NCBI RefSeq assembly: GCF_015352455.1
Contig: NZ_JADKPN010000013.1
Coordinates: 85,426 to 149,425, forward strand
DNA: 64,000 nucleotides
Source: Nocardioides islandensis
GTDB taxonomy: Bacteria; Actinomycetota; Actinomycetes; Propionibacteriales; Nocardioidaceae
Reading direction: 5' to 3'
The notes beneath the pieces were generated by a model that saw nothing but the letters and a program-made list of their open reading frames with translations, searched no databases and was not told the DNA's origin. Position numbers and translations under genes: made by a program. Numbering within the stretch: position 1 is the first letter of the stretch; each line of letters opens with the position of its first letter. Shown one piece after another: positions 8,925-15,779 of this stretch.

Positions 8925-9062
8925 ATGACCTCGCAGCTGTACCTGGCCCGTGGGATCGCCGCCGGCATGATCCACTCCGACCAGGACCCCGCAGTGGTGA
9001 GGTCGGCGGAGATCGCGCTCGCTCAGGAGCGCCGTTCGCGCAGGATGCTGCGCGCACGCTGA
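8925..9062 (+). CDS. Small hypothetical protein, 45 residues
   Basis: I do not recognise this family. The reading frame MTSQLYLARGIAAGMIHSDQ... is 45 residues long and ends RRMLRAR. It has G/C in most third positions, as a real gene here should. A clear ribosome-binding site, AAGGA (8910-8914), and a consensus promoter (8847-8875) precede it. The sequence is predicted mostly helical, acidic/neutral at the centre and arginine-rich at the C-terminus (QERRSRRMLRAR), which could contact nucleic acid. It lies between an oxidoreductase gene on the other strand and osmC. It may be a small regulatory protein, but no function is assigned. Confidence 0.6.
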   Translation: MTSQLYLARGIAAGMIHSDQDPAVVRSAEIALAQERRSRRMLRAR

Positions 9063-9092
9063 CCTTCGCCGGCCGTCTGGCACGCTGACGCC

Positions 9093-9578
9093 ATGACCTC
9101 CTCGGCGGACGAGACCCCGGACCAGAGCCCGGACCCGACCCTGCGCCACGTCGACCTGACGCGCATGGGCAAGGAGCGCTACAAGGCGACCAACCGGCGC
9201 GGGGGAGTGCTGCCCGTGGGGTCGGGGGACGACCCCGACTTCACGCCGGTCGAGCTGCTGCTCGCCGCCCTGGCCGGCTGCGCGGCCGTCGACATCGACC
9301 TGATCACCGGCAAGCGCGTCGACGCGACGACGTTCGACCTGCGCACGACGGGTCACAAGGTCCGCGACGAGAGCGGCAGCCACCTGGTGGGGCTCACCAT
9401 CCACGTGGACGTCCGGTTCCCGGACGGCCCGGACGGTGACCACGCGCGGGAGATGCTGCCGCGGGCGATCCAGCAGACCCGCGACCGGCTCTGCACCGTC
9501 GGCCGGACGGTCGCGCTCGGTGAGCCGGTCGAGTACGTCGAGGAGGACCTCTCCGCCCTGGAGATCAGTCGGCGCTGA
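9093..9578 (+). CDS. OsmC family peroxiredoxin-like protein
   Basis: This 161-residue protein has the OsmC/Ohr fold, whose members reduce organic hydroperoxides with two conserved cysteines. The first cysteine is in LLAALAGCAAVDIDL and the second in DRLCTVGRTV, at the usual positions. The early motif KERYKATNRRGG and the substrate-site segment FTPVELLLAALAGC also fit. Overall length is a little longer than typical because of a polar N-terminal extension of about 25 residues. Its 3' end overlaps the convergent cyclophilin gene by 14 nt, so the two transcripts would be antisense at their ends. Confidence 0.88.
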   Translation: MTSSADETPDQSPDPTLRHVDLTRMGKERYKATNRRGGVLPVGSGDDPDFTPVELLLAALAGCAAVDIDLITGKRVDATTFDLRTTGHKVRDESGSHLVGLTIHVDVRFPDGPDGDHAREMLPRAIQQTRDRLCTVGRTVALGEPVEYVEEDLSALEISRR

Positions 9579-10242
9579 CCGACGAGATCGTGACGGCCTC
9601 CTTCGGGGCGCCGTCGCCCTGGCCGCCGACGACGCCCTTCTTCGCGACGTCCTCGACGGTCTTCACGGCCGCGTCGTCGACGTGCCCGAACACCGTGTAG
9701 CTGGCCGGCAGCGACGAGTCGGCGTACACGATGAAGAACTGGCTGCCGTTGGTGTCCGGCCCGGCGTTGGCCATGGCCAGCGTACCGGTGGGGTAGGTCT
9801 CGGTGCCGTCGAGCTCGTCGGCGAAGGAGTAGCCGGGACCGCCGTTGCCGACGCCGGTCGGGTCGCCGCACTGGAGCACGAAGATGCCCGCGGTCGTCAG
9901 CCGGTGGCACGGGGTGTCGTCGAAGTACCCCTGGTCGGCCAGGGAGAGGAACGAGTTCACGGTGCAGGGCGTCGTGTCGCGACCCAGCGTCGCCTTCAGG
10001 TCGCCGACCGACGTGGAGATCGTGACGTCCACGTCGCCGGTGTCGGGCGCCGTGCTCGACGGCGGGTCGACCTGCTTCGCGGCGGGCTGGCCGTCGGACG
10101 GGTAGTCGCAGGAGGTCGTGGAGACGTCCGAGCCCGCGTCGACCGCCGTGGACCCGTCGTCGCCACCGCACGAGGTCAGGGCGAGGGCGGCGACCGCGAG
10201 AGCAGCGGGTAGCAGGGACAGGGGATTCGGCATGGCGTGCAT
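9565..10242 (-). CDS. Cyclophilin-type peptidyl-prolyl isomerase lipoprotein
   Basis: This 225-residue exported lipoprotein has a cyclophilin domain, which speeds proline isomerisation in proteins folding outside the membrane. A signal peptide ends in the lipobox ALTSC. It is followed by a linker rich in Ser/Asp and the catalytic domain from about residue 70, with NSFLSLADQGYFDDTPCHRL, GDPTGVGNGGPGYSFADE, and the NGSQFFI core. The usual FHR appears as CHR. Starts at 10242 (MHAM) or 10233 (MPNP) are both possible. It is the downstream gene of the PLP enzyme at 10279-11337, with a 36-nt gap. Confidence 0.9.
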   Translation of the reverse strand: MHAMPNPLSLLPAALAVAALALTSCGGDDGSTAVDAGSDVSTTSCDYPSDGQPAAKQVDPPSSTAPDTGDVDVTISTSVGDLKATLGRDTTPCTVNSFLSLADQGYFDDTPCHRLTTAGIFVLQCGDPTGVGNGGPGYSFADELDGTETYPTGTLAMANAGPDTNGSQFFIVYADSSLPASYTVFGHVDDAAVKTVEDVAKKGVVGGQGDGAPKEAVTISSVSAD

Positions 10243-10278
10243 GGTACGGGCGGGGTCCGTGGGGTTCCTGAGAGGGTT

Positions 10279-11337
10279 TCAGGAGTTGCGGCCGCGAGCG
10301 GCGACGGCCCAGGGCTCCAGCTCGCCGGTTCCGTGGTCGGCCCACAGTGTGTCGGCCAGGTTCACCGCGACGCACACGTGGTTGGGCACCACGCGCACCT
10401 CGCCGCCCAGCGGCGGCGGGTCGGCGTACCCCTCCACGACCGCGTGGTGCTCCGAGAGCTGCACGATCCGGGCGCCTGGCCGGTCGAGCAGCCGCCCGAA
10501 GCCGGTGTTGTACGCCGCGCGGTCGGCGCCGAGCGCCTTGGCTCCGGAGTCGAGCACCCACCGGCCGCCGGCGTTGCTGACCACGGTGGCGCGACAGGTG
10601 ATCGCCAGCTCGTCGGGACTCGCTACGCCGAGCTCCCACTGCTGCGCGTCGTTCAGCGCGTACACCCCTGGACGCAGCTCGGTCGCGACCCCGGCCTGCA
10701 GGCCGCCCTCGAGGGTCGGCGTCGAGCCGCCGCTGAGGACCCGAGGCTCCACACCCTCTGCCCGCATGGACCGGGCCGCCGCCTCCAGGGCCGCGGCCTC
10801 GTCGCGCGCCGCGGACTCGCGGCCGACGGGGTCGTACCCGTGACCGGGGAAGGTGAACGCCCCGCGCACGTCGAGCCCGCTCCGCGCGGCAGCGGCCGCG
10901 ACGGTGCCCGCCTGACCGGGCGGGCCGCCGCTTCGGTGCTGCCCGCTGTCGACCTCGACCAGGACCGCGAGCCCGGGCACCAGCCGGCCGAGGCGCTCGG
11001 CGGACTCCACGCCGTCGACGCCCACGGCGAGCGTGGCCCGCTCCGCGAGCGCCCGGAGCCGGGCGCCTCGGTGCTCGTCCGGCCACAGCGGGTAGGCGAC
11101 GAACACGTCGTCGAAGCCGTGGTCGACGAAGACCTCGGCCTCCCCGACGGTCGCGACCGTGATGCCCGTCGCGCCCGCCTCCAGCTGCCGGGTCGCGATC
11201 TCCACGCACTTGTGGGTCTTCACGTGCGGACGCAGCAGCACACCGGCCGAGGCCGCCGCCGTGGCGGTCCGGGAGATGTTCGCCTCCATCCGCGGCACGT
11301 CCACCACGAGGTACGGCGTGCGCGGGCCGGACGACAT
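10279..11337 (-). CDS. DSD1/D-threonine aldolase family PLP enzyme (alanine racemase N-terminal domain)
   Basis: The 352-residue protein has an alanine-racemase-like PLP barrel, with the lysine region RPHVKTHKCVEIA that binds PLP, the block LLVEVDSG-like LAVLVEVDSGQHRSG, and a C-terminal domain containing the zinc-type ligands of this family (PNHVCVAVNLAD). Relatives act on D-serine, D-threonine or 3-hydroxy-D-aspartate, so the class is amino-acid dehydratase or aldolase. The ATG at 11337 gives MSSGPRTPYLVVD, where the family begins. The gene is divergent from the isochorismatase-like gene, with a 43-nt gap. Exact substrate is not determinable here. Confidence 0.85.
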   Translation of the reverse strand: MSSGPRTPYLVVDVPRMEANISRTATAAASAGVLLRPHVKTHKCVEIATRQLEAGATGITVATVGEAEVFVDHGFDDVFVAYPLWPDEHRGARLRALAERATLAVGVDGVESAERLGRLVPGLAVLVEVDSGQHRSGGPPGQAGTVAAAAARSGLDVRGAFTFPGHGYDPVGRESAARDEAAALEAAARSMRAEGVEPRVLSGGSTPTLEGGLQAGVATELRPGVYALNDAQQWELGVASPDELAITCRATVVSNAGGRWVLDSGAKALGADRAAYNTGFGRLLDRPGARIVQLSEHHAVVEGYADPPPLGGEVRVVPNHVCVAVNLADTLWADHGTGELEPWAVAARGRNS

Positions 11338-11380
11338 GGGCTCAAGGTAGCTGTCGATGGTCGTGCCTAGCGTGTGTGTC

Positions 11381-11935
11381 ATGAGCACCTTCACCGACCG
11401 CCCGCACACGGCGCTGCTGGTCATCGACGTGCAGAACGGCGTCGTCGAGGACGCCTTCAACCGCGACGAGGTCGTGGCCAACGTGGCCGGCCTGGTGGAC
11501 CGGGCCCGGGCGGACGGCGTGCCGGTCGTGTGGGTGCAGCACAACGCCGACAACCTGCCGATGGGCAGCGAGAAGTGGGCCTACGTCCCGGAGCTGCCGC
11601 AGGGCGAGTCCGAGCCGGTGGTGCACAAGCGGTTCGGCGACTCCTTCGAGGGCACCGACCTCGAGGACGTCCTGGCGGCCGCGGGCATCGGGCACGTCGT
11701 CGTCGCCGGCGCCCAGACCGACGCCTGCATCCGCTCCACCATCCACGGGGCCTTCACCCGGGGCTACGACGTGACCCTGGTGGGCGACGCGCACACCACC
11801 GAGGACCTCTCCGACTACGGCGCACCGCCGCCCGGCCAGGTCATCGCCCACACCAACCTCTACTGGCAGGAGCAGAGCGCCCCGGGTCGCGTCGCCGCCG
11901 TCCGCGACGCCGCCGAGGTGACGTTCGCAGGCTGA
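11381..11935 (+). CDS. Isochorismatase-like cysteine hydrolase
   Basis: This 184-residue protein belongs to the nicotinamidase/isochorismatase superfamily, which hydrolyses amides or vinyl ethers through an Asp-Lys-Cys triad. The triad residues are seen as Asp in LLVIDVQNGVV, Lys in VVHKRFGDSF and Cys in VVAGAQTDACIRST. The presence of Cys argues for amidase rather than isochorismatase activity. The ATG at 11381 starts MSTFTDRPHTALL. It may share a promoter region with the divergent PLP-enzyme gene. The substrate is unknown. Confidence 0.88.
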   Translation: MSTFTDRPHTALLVIDVQNGVVEDAFNRDEVVANVAGLVDRARADGVPVVWVQHNADNLPMGSEKWAYVPELPQGESEPVVHKRFGDSFEGTDLEDVLAAAGIGHVVVAGAQTDACIRSTIHGAFTRGYDVTLVGDAHTTEDLSDYGAPPPGQVIAHTNLYWQEQSAPGRVAAVRDAAEVTFAG

Positions 11936-11962
11936 GCCGTGCCTGGGAGCGTGGCGGGTCTT

Positions 11963-12508
11963 CTAGGAGGTCTCCAGACCGGTCGGCCGGCCGTCGAGGC
12001 TGAGCAGGTTCTTCTCCTGCCAGTAGGCGGCGATGCCGTCGTCGCCCTTCTTCTCCGCCCAGCCGTCCATCAGCGTGCGCTGACCGGCGGGCTGGTAGAG
12101 CGGGACGCCGTAGCCGCACGACGTCTGCACCAGGTCGACGTCGAGGACGAAGATGTTGCGTGCGCCGCGGATCGGCGGGAACAGACCGGCGAGCTCGTCC
12201 CACTCGGCGTCGCGCGGGTGCACCGCTCGCGCCTCGCCGTACAAGCGCAGGATCTGCGGCTCGCGCGCGAACGAGCAGAACATGACGGTCATCCGCGGCG
12301 AGTCGAGCACATGGGCGGCGGTCTCGTTGCCGCTGCCGGTGCCGTTGAGCCAGACGACGCGGTGGGGGCCGAGGACCCGGAACGCGTCCAGGCCCTTCGG
12401 GGAGAGGTTCACGCGACCGTCGCGGGCCGCGGTGGCCACGAAGAACATCTGCTGCTTGGCGATGAACTTCTCGTGGCGCTCGGTGAGGGCGGGGAACTGG
12501 GTGGCCAT
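11963..12508 (-). CDS. Pyridoxamine 5'-phosphate oxidase family flavin-binding protein
   Basis: The 181-residue product has the split-barrel fold of the PNPOx-like family, which binds FMN or F420. Typical blocks are MFFVATAARDGRVNLSPKG, VVWLNGTGSGNETAAH and TVMFCSFAREPQILRLYG. The ATG at 12508 (MATQFPAL) matches where close relatives usually begin; an in-frame ATG at 12526 is also present. The divergent methyltransferase gene begins only 16 nt away, so the promoters must sit inside each other's coding sequence. The redox partner or substrate is unknown. Confidence 0.87.
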   Translation of the reverse strand: MATQFPALTERHEKFIAKQQMFFVATAARDGRVNLSPKGLDAFRVLGPHRVVWLNGTGSGNETAAHVLDSPRMTVMFCSFAREPQILRLYGEARAVHPRDAEWDELAGLFPPIRGARNIFVLDVDLVQTSCGYGVPLYQPAGQRTLMDGWAEKKGDDGIAAYWQEKNLLSLDGRPTGLETS

Positions 12509-12524
12509 GGCACGCTCATTGTCC

Positions 12525-13190
12525 ATGGAGGGCTGGCGCGCGGTCGACGAGTACTTCACCGGACTGCTCGTCGACGAGGACGATGCCCTGCGGGCAGCGC
12601 GGGAGAGCTCGGTCCGGACCGTCCTGCCGATGGCCGACGTCGCCCCCAACCAGGGTGCGTTCCTGGCGCTGGTGGCCCGGATGTGCGGGGCCCGGAGGGT
12701 GCTCGAGTTCGGCACCCTCGCCGGGTACTCGACGATCTGGCTGGCCCGGGCCGTCGGGCAGGACGGATGCGTCGTGACCCTCGAGATCGACGAGCCGACC
12801 GCCGAGGTCGCCCGGGAGAACTTCGTGCGCGCCGGCGTCTCGGACGTCGTGGACCTGGTCGTGGGTCCGGCAGCGGTCTCCGCGGAGGCGCTCGTGGACG
12901 CCGGAGCCGAGCCCTTCGACCTGGTCTTCATCGACGCCGACAAGCCGAGCAACCCGACGTACCTCGCCCTTGCCCTGCGGCTCAGCCGGCCAGGGACCGT
13001 CATCGTGTGCGACAACGTCGTGCGCAACGGCGCCGTCGCGGACGCCGGGAGCGACGACCCACGGGTGGCCGGGGTCCGGGCGTTCACCGACATGGTGGCC
13101 GCCGATCCGAGACTCTCGGGGACGGTCCTCCAGACCGTCGGTGTGAAGGGCTGGGACGGCTTCGCGATCGCCGTCGTGGGGGAGTCCTGA
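12525..13190 (+). CDS. Class I SAM-dependent O-methyltransferase (CCoAOMT-like)
   Basis: The 221-residue enzyme is of the small O-methyltransferase family, related to caffeoyl-CoA methyltransferases and often acting on catechols or small hydroxyl compounds. The SAM-binding motif is VLEFGTLAGYSTIWLARAV, followed by the acidic TLEIDEPT. The metal/substrate loop is FDLVFIDADKPSNPTYL and VIVCDNVVRNGAV, giving the Asp residues for a divalent metal. The start MEGWRAVDEYFTGLL is typical; an in-frame ATG at 12507 would add 6 residues and overlap the divergent gene. No convincing ribosome-binding site is present, so translation may be leaderless. Confidence 0.9.
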   Translation: MEGWRAVDEYFTGLLVDEDDALRAARESSVRTVLPMADVAPNQGAFLALVARMCGARRVLEFGTLAGYSTIWLARAVGQDGCVVTLEIDEPTAEVARENFVRAGVSDVVDLVVGPAAVSAEALVDAGAEPFDLVFIDADKPSNPTYLALALRLSRPGTVIVCDNVVRNGAVADAGSDDPRVAGVRAFTDMVAADPRLSGTVLQTVGVKGWDGFAIAVVGES

Positions 13191-13196
13191 CCTTGT

Positions 13197-13213
13197 TGCA
13201 ACCAAAGGTTGCA
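13197..13213. promoter_or_regulatory. ArsR-type operator 1
   Basis: TGCAACC-AAA-GGTTGCA is a perfect inverted repeat with a 3-nt centre. Its right end contains TTGCAT (13209-13214), which is positioned as a -35 box for a -10 TAGCCT (13232-13237), 17 nt away. A bound repressor would block the -35 region. It is the likely site for the ArsR protein encoded in the operon. Confidence 0.65.
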
Positions 13214-13241
13214 TTTCTCTGGGGGTGCGGCTAGCCTCTTG

Positions 13242-13258
13242 TGCAACCAAACGTTGCA
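13242..13258. promoter_or_regulatory. ArsR-type operator 2
   Basis: TGCAAC-CAAAC-GTTGCA repeats operator 1 almost exactly, 45 bp downstream. It covers the predicted start of transcription, while the ribosome-binding site AGGAGG (13263-13268) follows directly. Two near-identical sites flanking one promoter suggest cooperative autorepression of the SRPBCC/ArsR operon. Confidence 0.65.
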
Positions 13259-13273
13259 TAACAGGAGGACCTC

Positions 13274-13744
13274 ATGGACCAGGCCGTCGAGCTGGGCACC
13301 CTCGAGAGGGAGATCTACGTCGACGCGACGCCCGAGACGGTGTTCGACGTCGTCAGCGACCCGAAGCACGTCCGGGAGTGGTGGCCCGACGAGGCGTCGT
13401 ACGACGTCACGCCCGGCGCGACCGGTCAGATCGTGTTCGGCGACCCGGAGGCCGGGGGAGGAGTGGTCGCGCTGACCGTGCTGGAGGTGGACCGGCCGCG
13501 GTCGTTCACCTTCCGCTGGACCCAGGCGCCCGGGGAGACCGGGGTCGAGGGCAACTCGCTGCTCGTCACCTTCGCGCTGACCCCGGAGGGCGGGGGGACC
13601 CGGCTGCGGATGACCGAGACCGGGTTCCGCGAGATGGGCTGGGAGGTCGCCGTGCTGGAGCAGCAGTACCGCGAGCACGAGACCGGGTGGGACCACTTCC
13701 TGCCGCGGCTGGCGACGTACGCCGCTTCCTTGGACGCGTCATGA
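13274..13744 (+). CDS. SRPBCC (AHSA1-like) domain protein
   Basis: The 156-residue protein has the START/Bet v1-like fold, a ligand-binding pocket seen in many small stress-related proteins. It shows the pattern VDATPETVFDVVSDPKHVREWWPDEA near the N-terminus and a C-terminal helix with WDHFLPRLATY. It is the first gene of a three-gene operon (SRPBCC, ArsR, SRPBCC) with overlapping ends. A strong AGGAGG ribosome-binding site lies 5 nt upstream. No ligand can be deduced. Confidence 0.88.
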   Translation: MDQAVELGTLEREIYVDATPETVFDVVSDPKHVREWWPDEASYDVTPGATGQIVFGDPEAGGGVVALTVLEVDRPRSFTFRWTQAPGETGVEGNSLLVTFALTPEGGGTRLRMTETGFREMGWEVAVLEQQYREHETGWDHFLPRLATYAASLDAS

Positions 13745-14091
13745 CCGCCGACGACGACCTCTGGTCCGCCATCGGGGACCCGACGCGCCGGGCGCTGCTC
13801 GACATCCTGCTGGCCGACGGGGGAGGCACCGCCACGACGCTCGCCGCCCGCGTGCCGGTCACCCGGCAGGCGGTGGCCAAGCACCTGACCGTCCTGGACC
13901 GGGTCGGCCTCGTGCACGGCACGGCCGCCGGGCGGGAGAAGCGGTACCGCGTCGACGAGGCGCAGCTCGCCAGGGCCGCCGCCCAGCTGGAGTCCGTGGG
14001 TTCCGCCTGGGACGCCCGCCTCCAGCGCATCAAGAAGCTCGCGGAATCGATCGAGAAGAACACGCACACGAAGGAGAAGGACAATGGCTGA
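13741..14091 (+). CDS. ArsR-family transcriptional regulator
   Basis: This 116-residue winged-helix repressor has the motif IGDPTRRALLDILL, the recognition helix region VPVTRQAVAKHLTVLDRVGLV, and the wing AAGREKRYRVD. It lacks the usual cysteine metal ligands, so it probably does not sense metals; this subgroup usually pairs with SRPBCC genes. The ATG overlaps the stop of the first gene (ATGA), and its own stop overlaps the start of the third by 8 nt. It most likely represses the operon by binding the two palindromes at 13197 and 13242. Confidence 0.9.
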   Translation: MTADDDLWSAIGDPTRRALLDILLADGGGTATTLAARVPVTRQAVAKHLTVLDRVGLVHGTAAGREKRYRVDEAQLARAAAQLESVGSAWDARLQRIKKLAESIEKNTHTKEKDNG

Positions 14092-14530
14092 CATCCTGCA
14101 CCGGATCGGCGTGCGGACGCCGACGCCGGAGAAGGTGTACGACGCGCTCACGACCATCGACGGGCTCGCCGGCTGGTGGACCACGTCGACGACGGGGAAG
14201 ACCGACGCCGGTGGCGTGATCGAGTTCCGGTTCCCGGGCGTCGGGGGCTTCGACATGGAGGTCGTCGACGTGCGGCCCCACGAGAAGGTCACCTGGCGGG
14301 TCGCCGACGGCCCCGAGGAGTGGCTCGGCACCACCGTCGACTTCGACCTGCGCCAGGACGGCGACTACACGATCGTGCTGTTCAAGCACGAGGGCTGGCG
14401 CGAGCCGGTCGAGTTCATGAACCACTGCAGCACCAAGTGGGGCCAGTTCCTGATGAGCCTCAAGGAGCTCGTCGAGACCGGCACCGGTGCTCCACACCCG
14501 CACGACGTCCAGATCAGCGACTGGCACTGA
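14084..14530 (+). CDS. SRPBCC (AHSA1-like) domain protein, second copy
   Basis: The 148-residue product is a second Bet v1-like protein in the operon. It shows LTTIDGLAGWWTTST, VTWRVADGPEEWLGT and a C-terminal CSTKWGQFLMSLKELVETG. It is not a close duplicate of the first gene. The start overlaps the arsR end by 8 nt, so translation is probably coupled. A long inverted repeat downstream (14542-14609) may end the transcript. Confidence 0.87.
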   Translation: MADILHRIGVRTPTPEKVYDALTTIDGLAGWWTTSTTGKTDAGGVIEFRFPGVGGFDMEVVDVRPHEKVTWRVADGPEEWLGTTVDFDLRQDGDYTIVLFKHEGWREPVEFMNHCSTKWGQFLMSLKELVETGTGAPHPHDVQISDWH

Positions 14531-14541
14531 CCCGTTGACGG

Positions 14542-14609
14542 GTAACCACCCCAGATCGTGACTCCCCACCCCTCATGACGGGTGGTTGGTCATCAGAAGG
14601 GGTGGTTAC
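14542..14609. terminator. Nested inverted repeat, possible bidirectional terminator
   Basis: GTAACCACCCC (14542-14552) is the exact complement of GGGGTGGTTAC (14599-14609). Inside it CCACCC (14566-14571) pairs with GGGTGG (14580-14585). The structure lies just after the SRPBCC operon and 75 nt short of the convergent cupin gene's stop. There is no run of T, as is common in high-GC actinobacteria. Confidence 0.5.
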
Positions 14610-14644
14610 TCGTGGATCCGGGGAGAGGGCGGCTCTGCGTAACT

Positions 14645-14657
14645 TGACATAATGTCA
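14645..14657. promoter_or_regulatory. Perfect 13-bp palindrome containing a consensus -35 box
   Basis: TGACAT-A-ATGTCA is a perfect palindrome, and a consensus TTGACA (14644-14649) overlaps it. It looks like a TetR/MarR-type operator but lies between two convergent genes, so no gene is obviously controlled. Either an unannotated small RNA starts here or it is a relic. Confidence 0.3.
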
Positions 14658-14684
14658 GTTATCGGCGAATCGGCCAGGCGGGAC

Positions 14685-15014
14685 TCAGGAGGAGCGGGTG
14701 CCCTCCGCAGGCCCGAAGAACACCAGCACCGTCAGGTCCTCGGTGATGTCGTGGAACCGGTGCTCCTCGCGAGCCGGCACGAAGAACGTCGAGCCGGCCG
14801 AGACGTCGACCGTCCGGTCGCCGCCGGTGAACTTCGCGCGGCCCGAGGTCACGACGTACACCTCGTCCTCGTCGTGAGGCGTCTGGGTGTCGGTGGCGCC
14901 GGCGGCCAGGCAGTACGTGCCCAGGCTCAGGTCCGGGACGCTCAGGTGCTCCTCGTACGACGCCCCGGTGTCGTCGGGGGTGAACCAGCGGCCGGCGGCC
15001 TCGAAGATCTCCAC
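14685..15014 (-). CDS. Cupin domain protein
   Basis: This 109-residue protein consists of a single cupin barrel. The first motif has the histidine/glutamate pattern in QTPHDEDEVYVVTSG, and the second motif is PAREEHRFHDI, so metal ligands are present. Such small cupins are often metal-dependent enzymes or ligand sensors. The start ATG is at 15014, 18 nt downstream of the lipoprotein gene stop at 15033, so it is probably co-transcribed with the P450 and lipoprotein genes. The function is otherwise unknown. Confidence 0.85.
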   Translation of the reverse strand: MEIFEAAGRWFTPDDTGASYEEHLSVPDLSLGTYCLAAGATDTQTPHDEDEVYVVTSGRAKFTGGDRTVDVSAGSTFFVPAREEHRFHDITEDLTVLVFFGPAEGTRSS

Positions 15015-15032
15015 GCGGCCAGCCTGGCAGAC

Positions 15033-15779
15033 CTAGCCGTCGGCGGCCCGGTTGAGCACGTCCAGGAAGGCGTCGAGGTCCGGGATCTGGTCGGCGAGGT
15101 TCTGGCCCTTCACCACGCGGGGCCTGTAGTAGGCCCGGGGCTGGCCGTCGTCGGCGTCGTCGAACCCGAAGTCGATGTCGACGACGACGTCACCGTCGTC
15201 GAGCGTGCGGACCTGCCCGGCGTTCTCGCAGTCGCCCGGGCCGAGGGTCTGCCGGATGCCGTCGCCGTGCCCGGCCAGCACCATGAAGGTGTCCGCGGGC
15301 CCGGTCAGGCAGACGGTGAGTGCGTCCTGTGCCGGAGAGAAGACCACCAGGTCGACGCCGTCGGGGTACACGTCCCCCAGCAGCTCGTCGACCTCGTCGG
15401 CGCTCTGCGGGTCCGCCCCGGGGTGGCTCTTCTCCACCTGCTCGGCCCTGACGAAGAACGCCGTGAGACCGGTCGCGAGGGCGCGGTAGCCGTCCAGGGT
15501 CGCGGGCGTGGCCTCCACGACCTCCGTCGACACCGGCTCGGGAGGCGACCCGGAACCGGACGGTGTCGGGCTCTCCTCGGGCTCCACGGCGCCCGACGAG
15601 GCGGTCGTCGCCGTCGCCGGGGACGGGTTCGTGCCAGGCGTGGCGTTCGACGTGGCGTTCGACGTGATGTCCGGCGACGAGGCCGACGAGGACGACGTCT
15701 GGTCACCGCACCCGGAGAGGCCCAGGGCACAGACCAGGGTGAGCAGGGCCCCCGAGAGTGCACGCATGCCGCGCATCAT
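15033..15779 (-). CDS. Hypothetical lipoprotein
   Basis: No family was recognised for this 248-residue protein. It has a lipoprotein signal (lipobox LSGC), then a linker of about 60 residues made almost only of Ser, Thr, Pro, Ala and Gly, as expected for a tether across the cell wall. The globular part (about residues 85-248) is acidic, with two cysteines (VCLTG and DCENAG) that may form a disulfide. Its start overlaps the P450 stop codon, so the two are translationally coupled. Confidence 0.75.
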   Translation of the reverse strand: MMRGMRALSGALLTLVCALGLSGCGDQTSSSSASSPDITSNATSNATPGTNPSPATATTASSGAVEPEESPTPSGSGSPPEPVSTEVVEATPATLDGYRALATGLTAFFVRAEQVEKSHPGADPQSADEVDELLGDVYPDGVDLVVFSPAQDALTVCLTGPADTFMVLAGHGDGIRQTLGPGDCENAGQVRTLDDGDVVVDIDFGFDDADDGQPRAYYRPRVVKGQNLADQIPDLDAFLDVLNRAADG

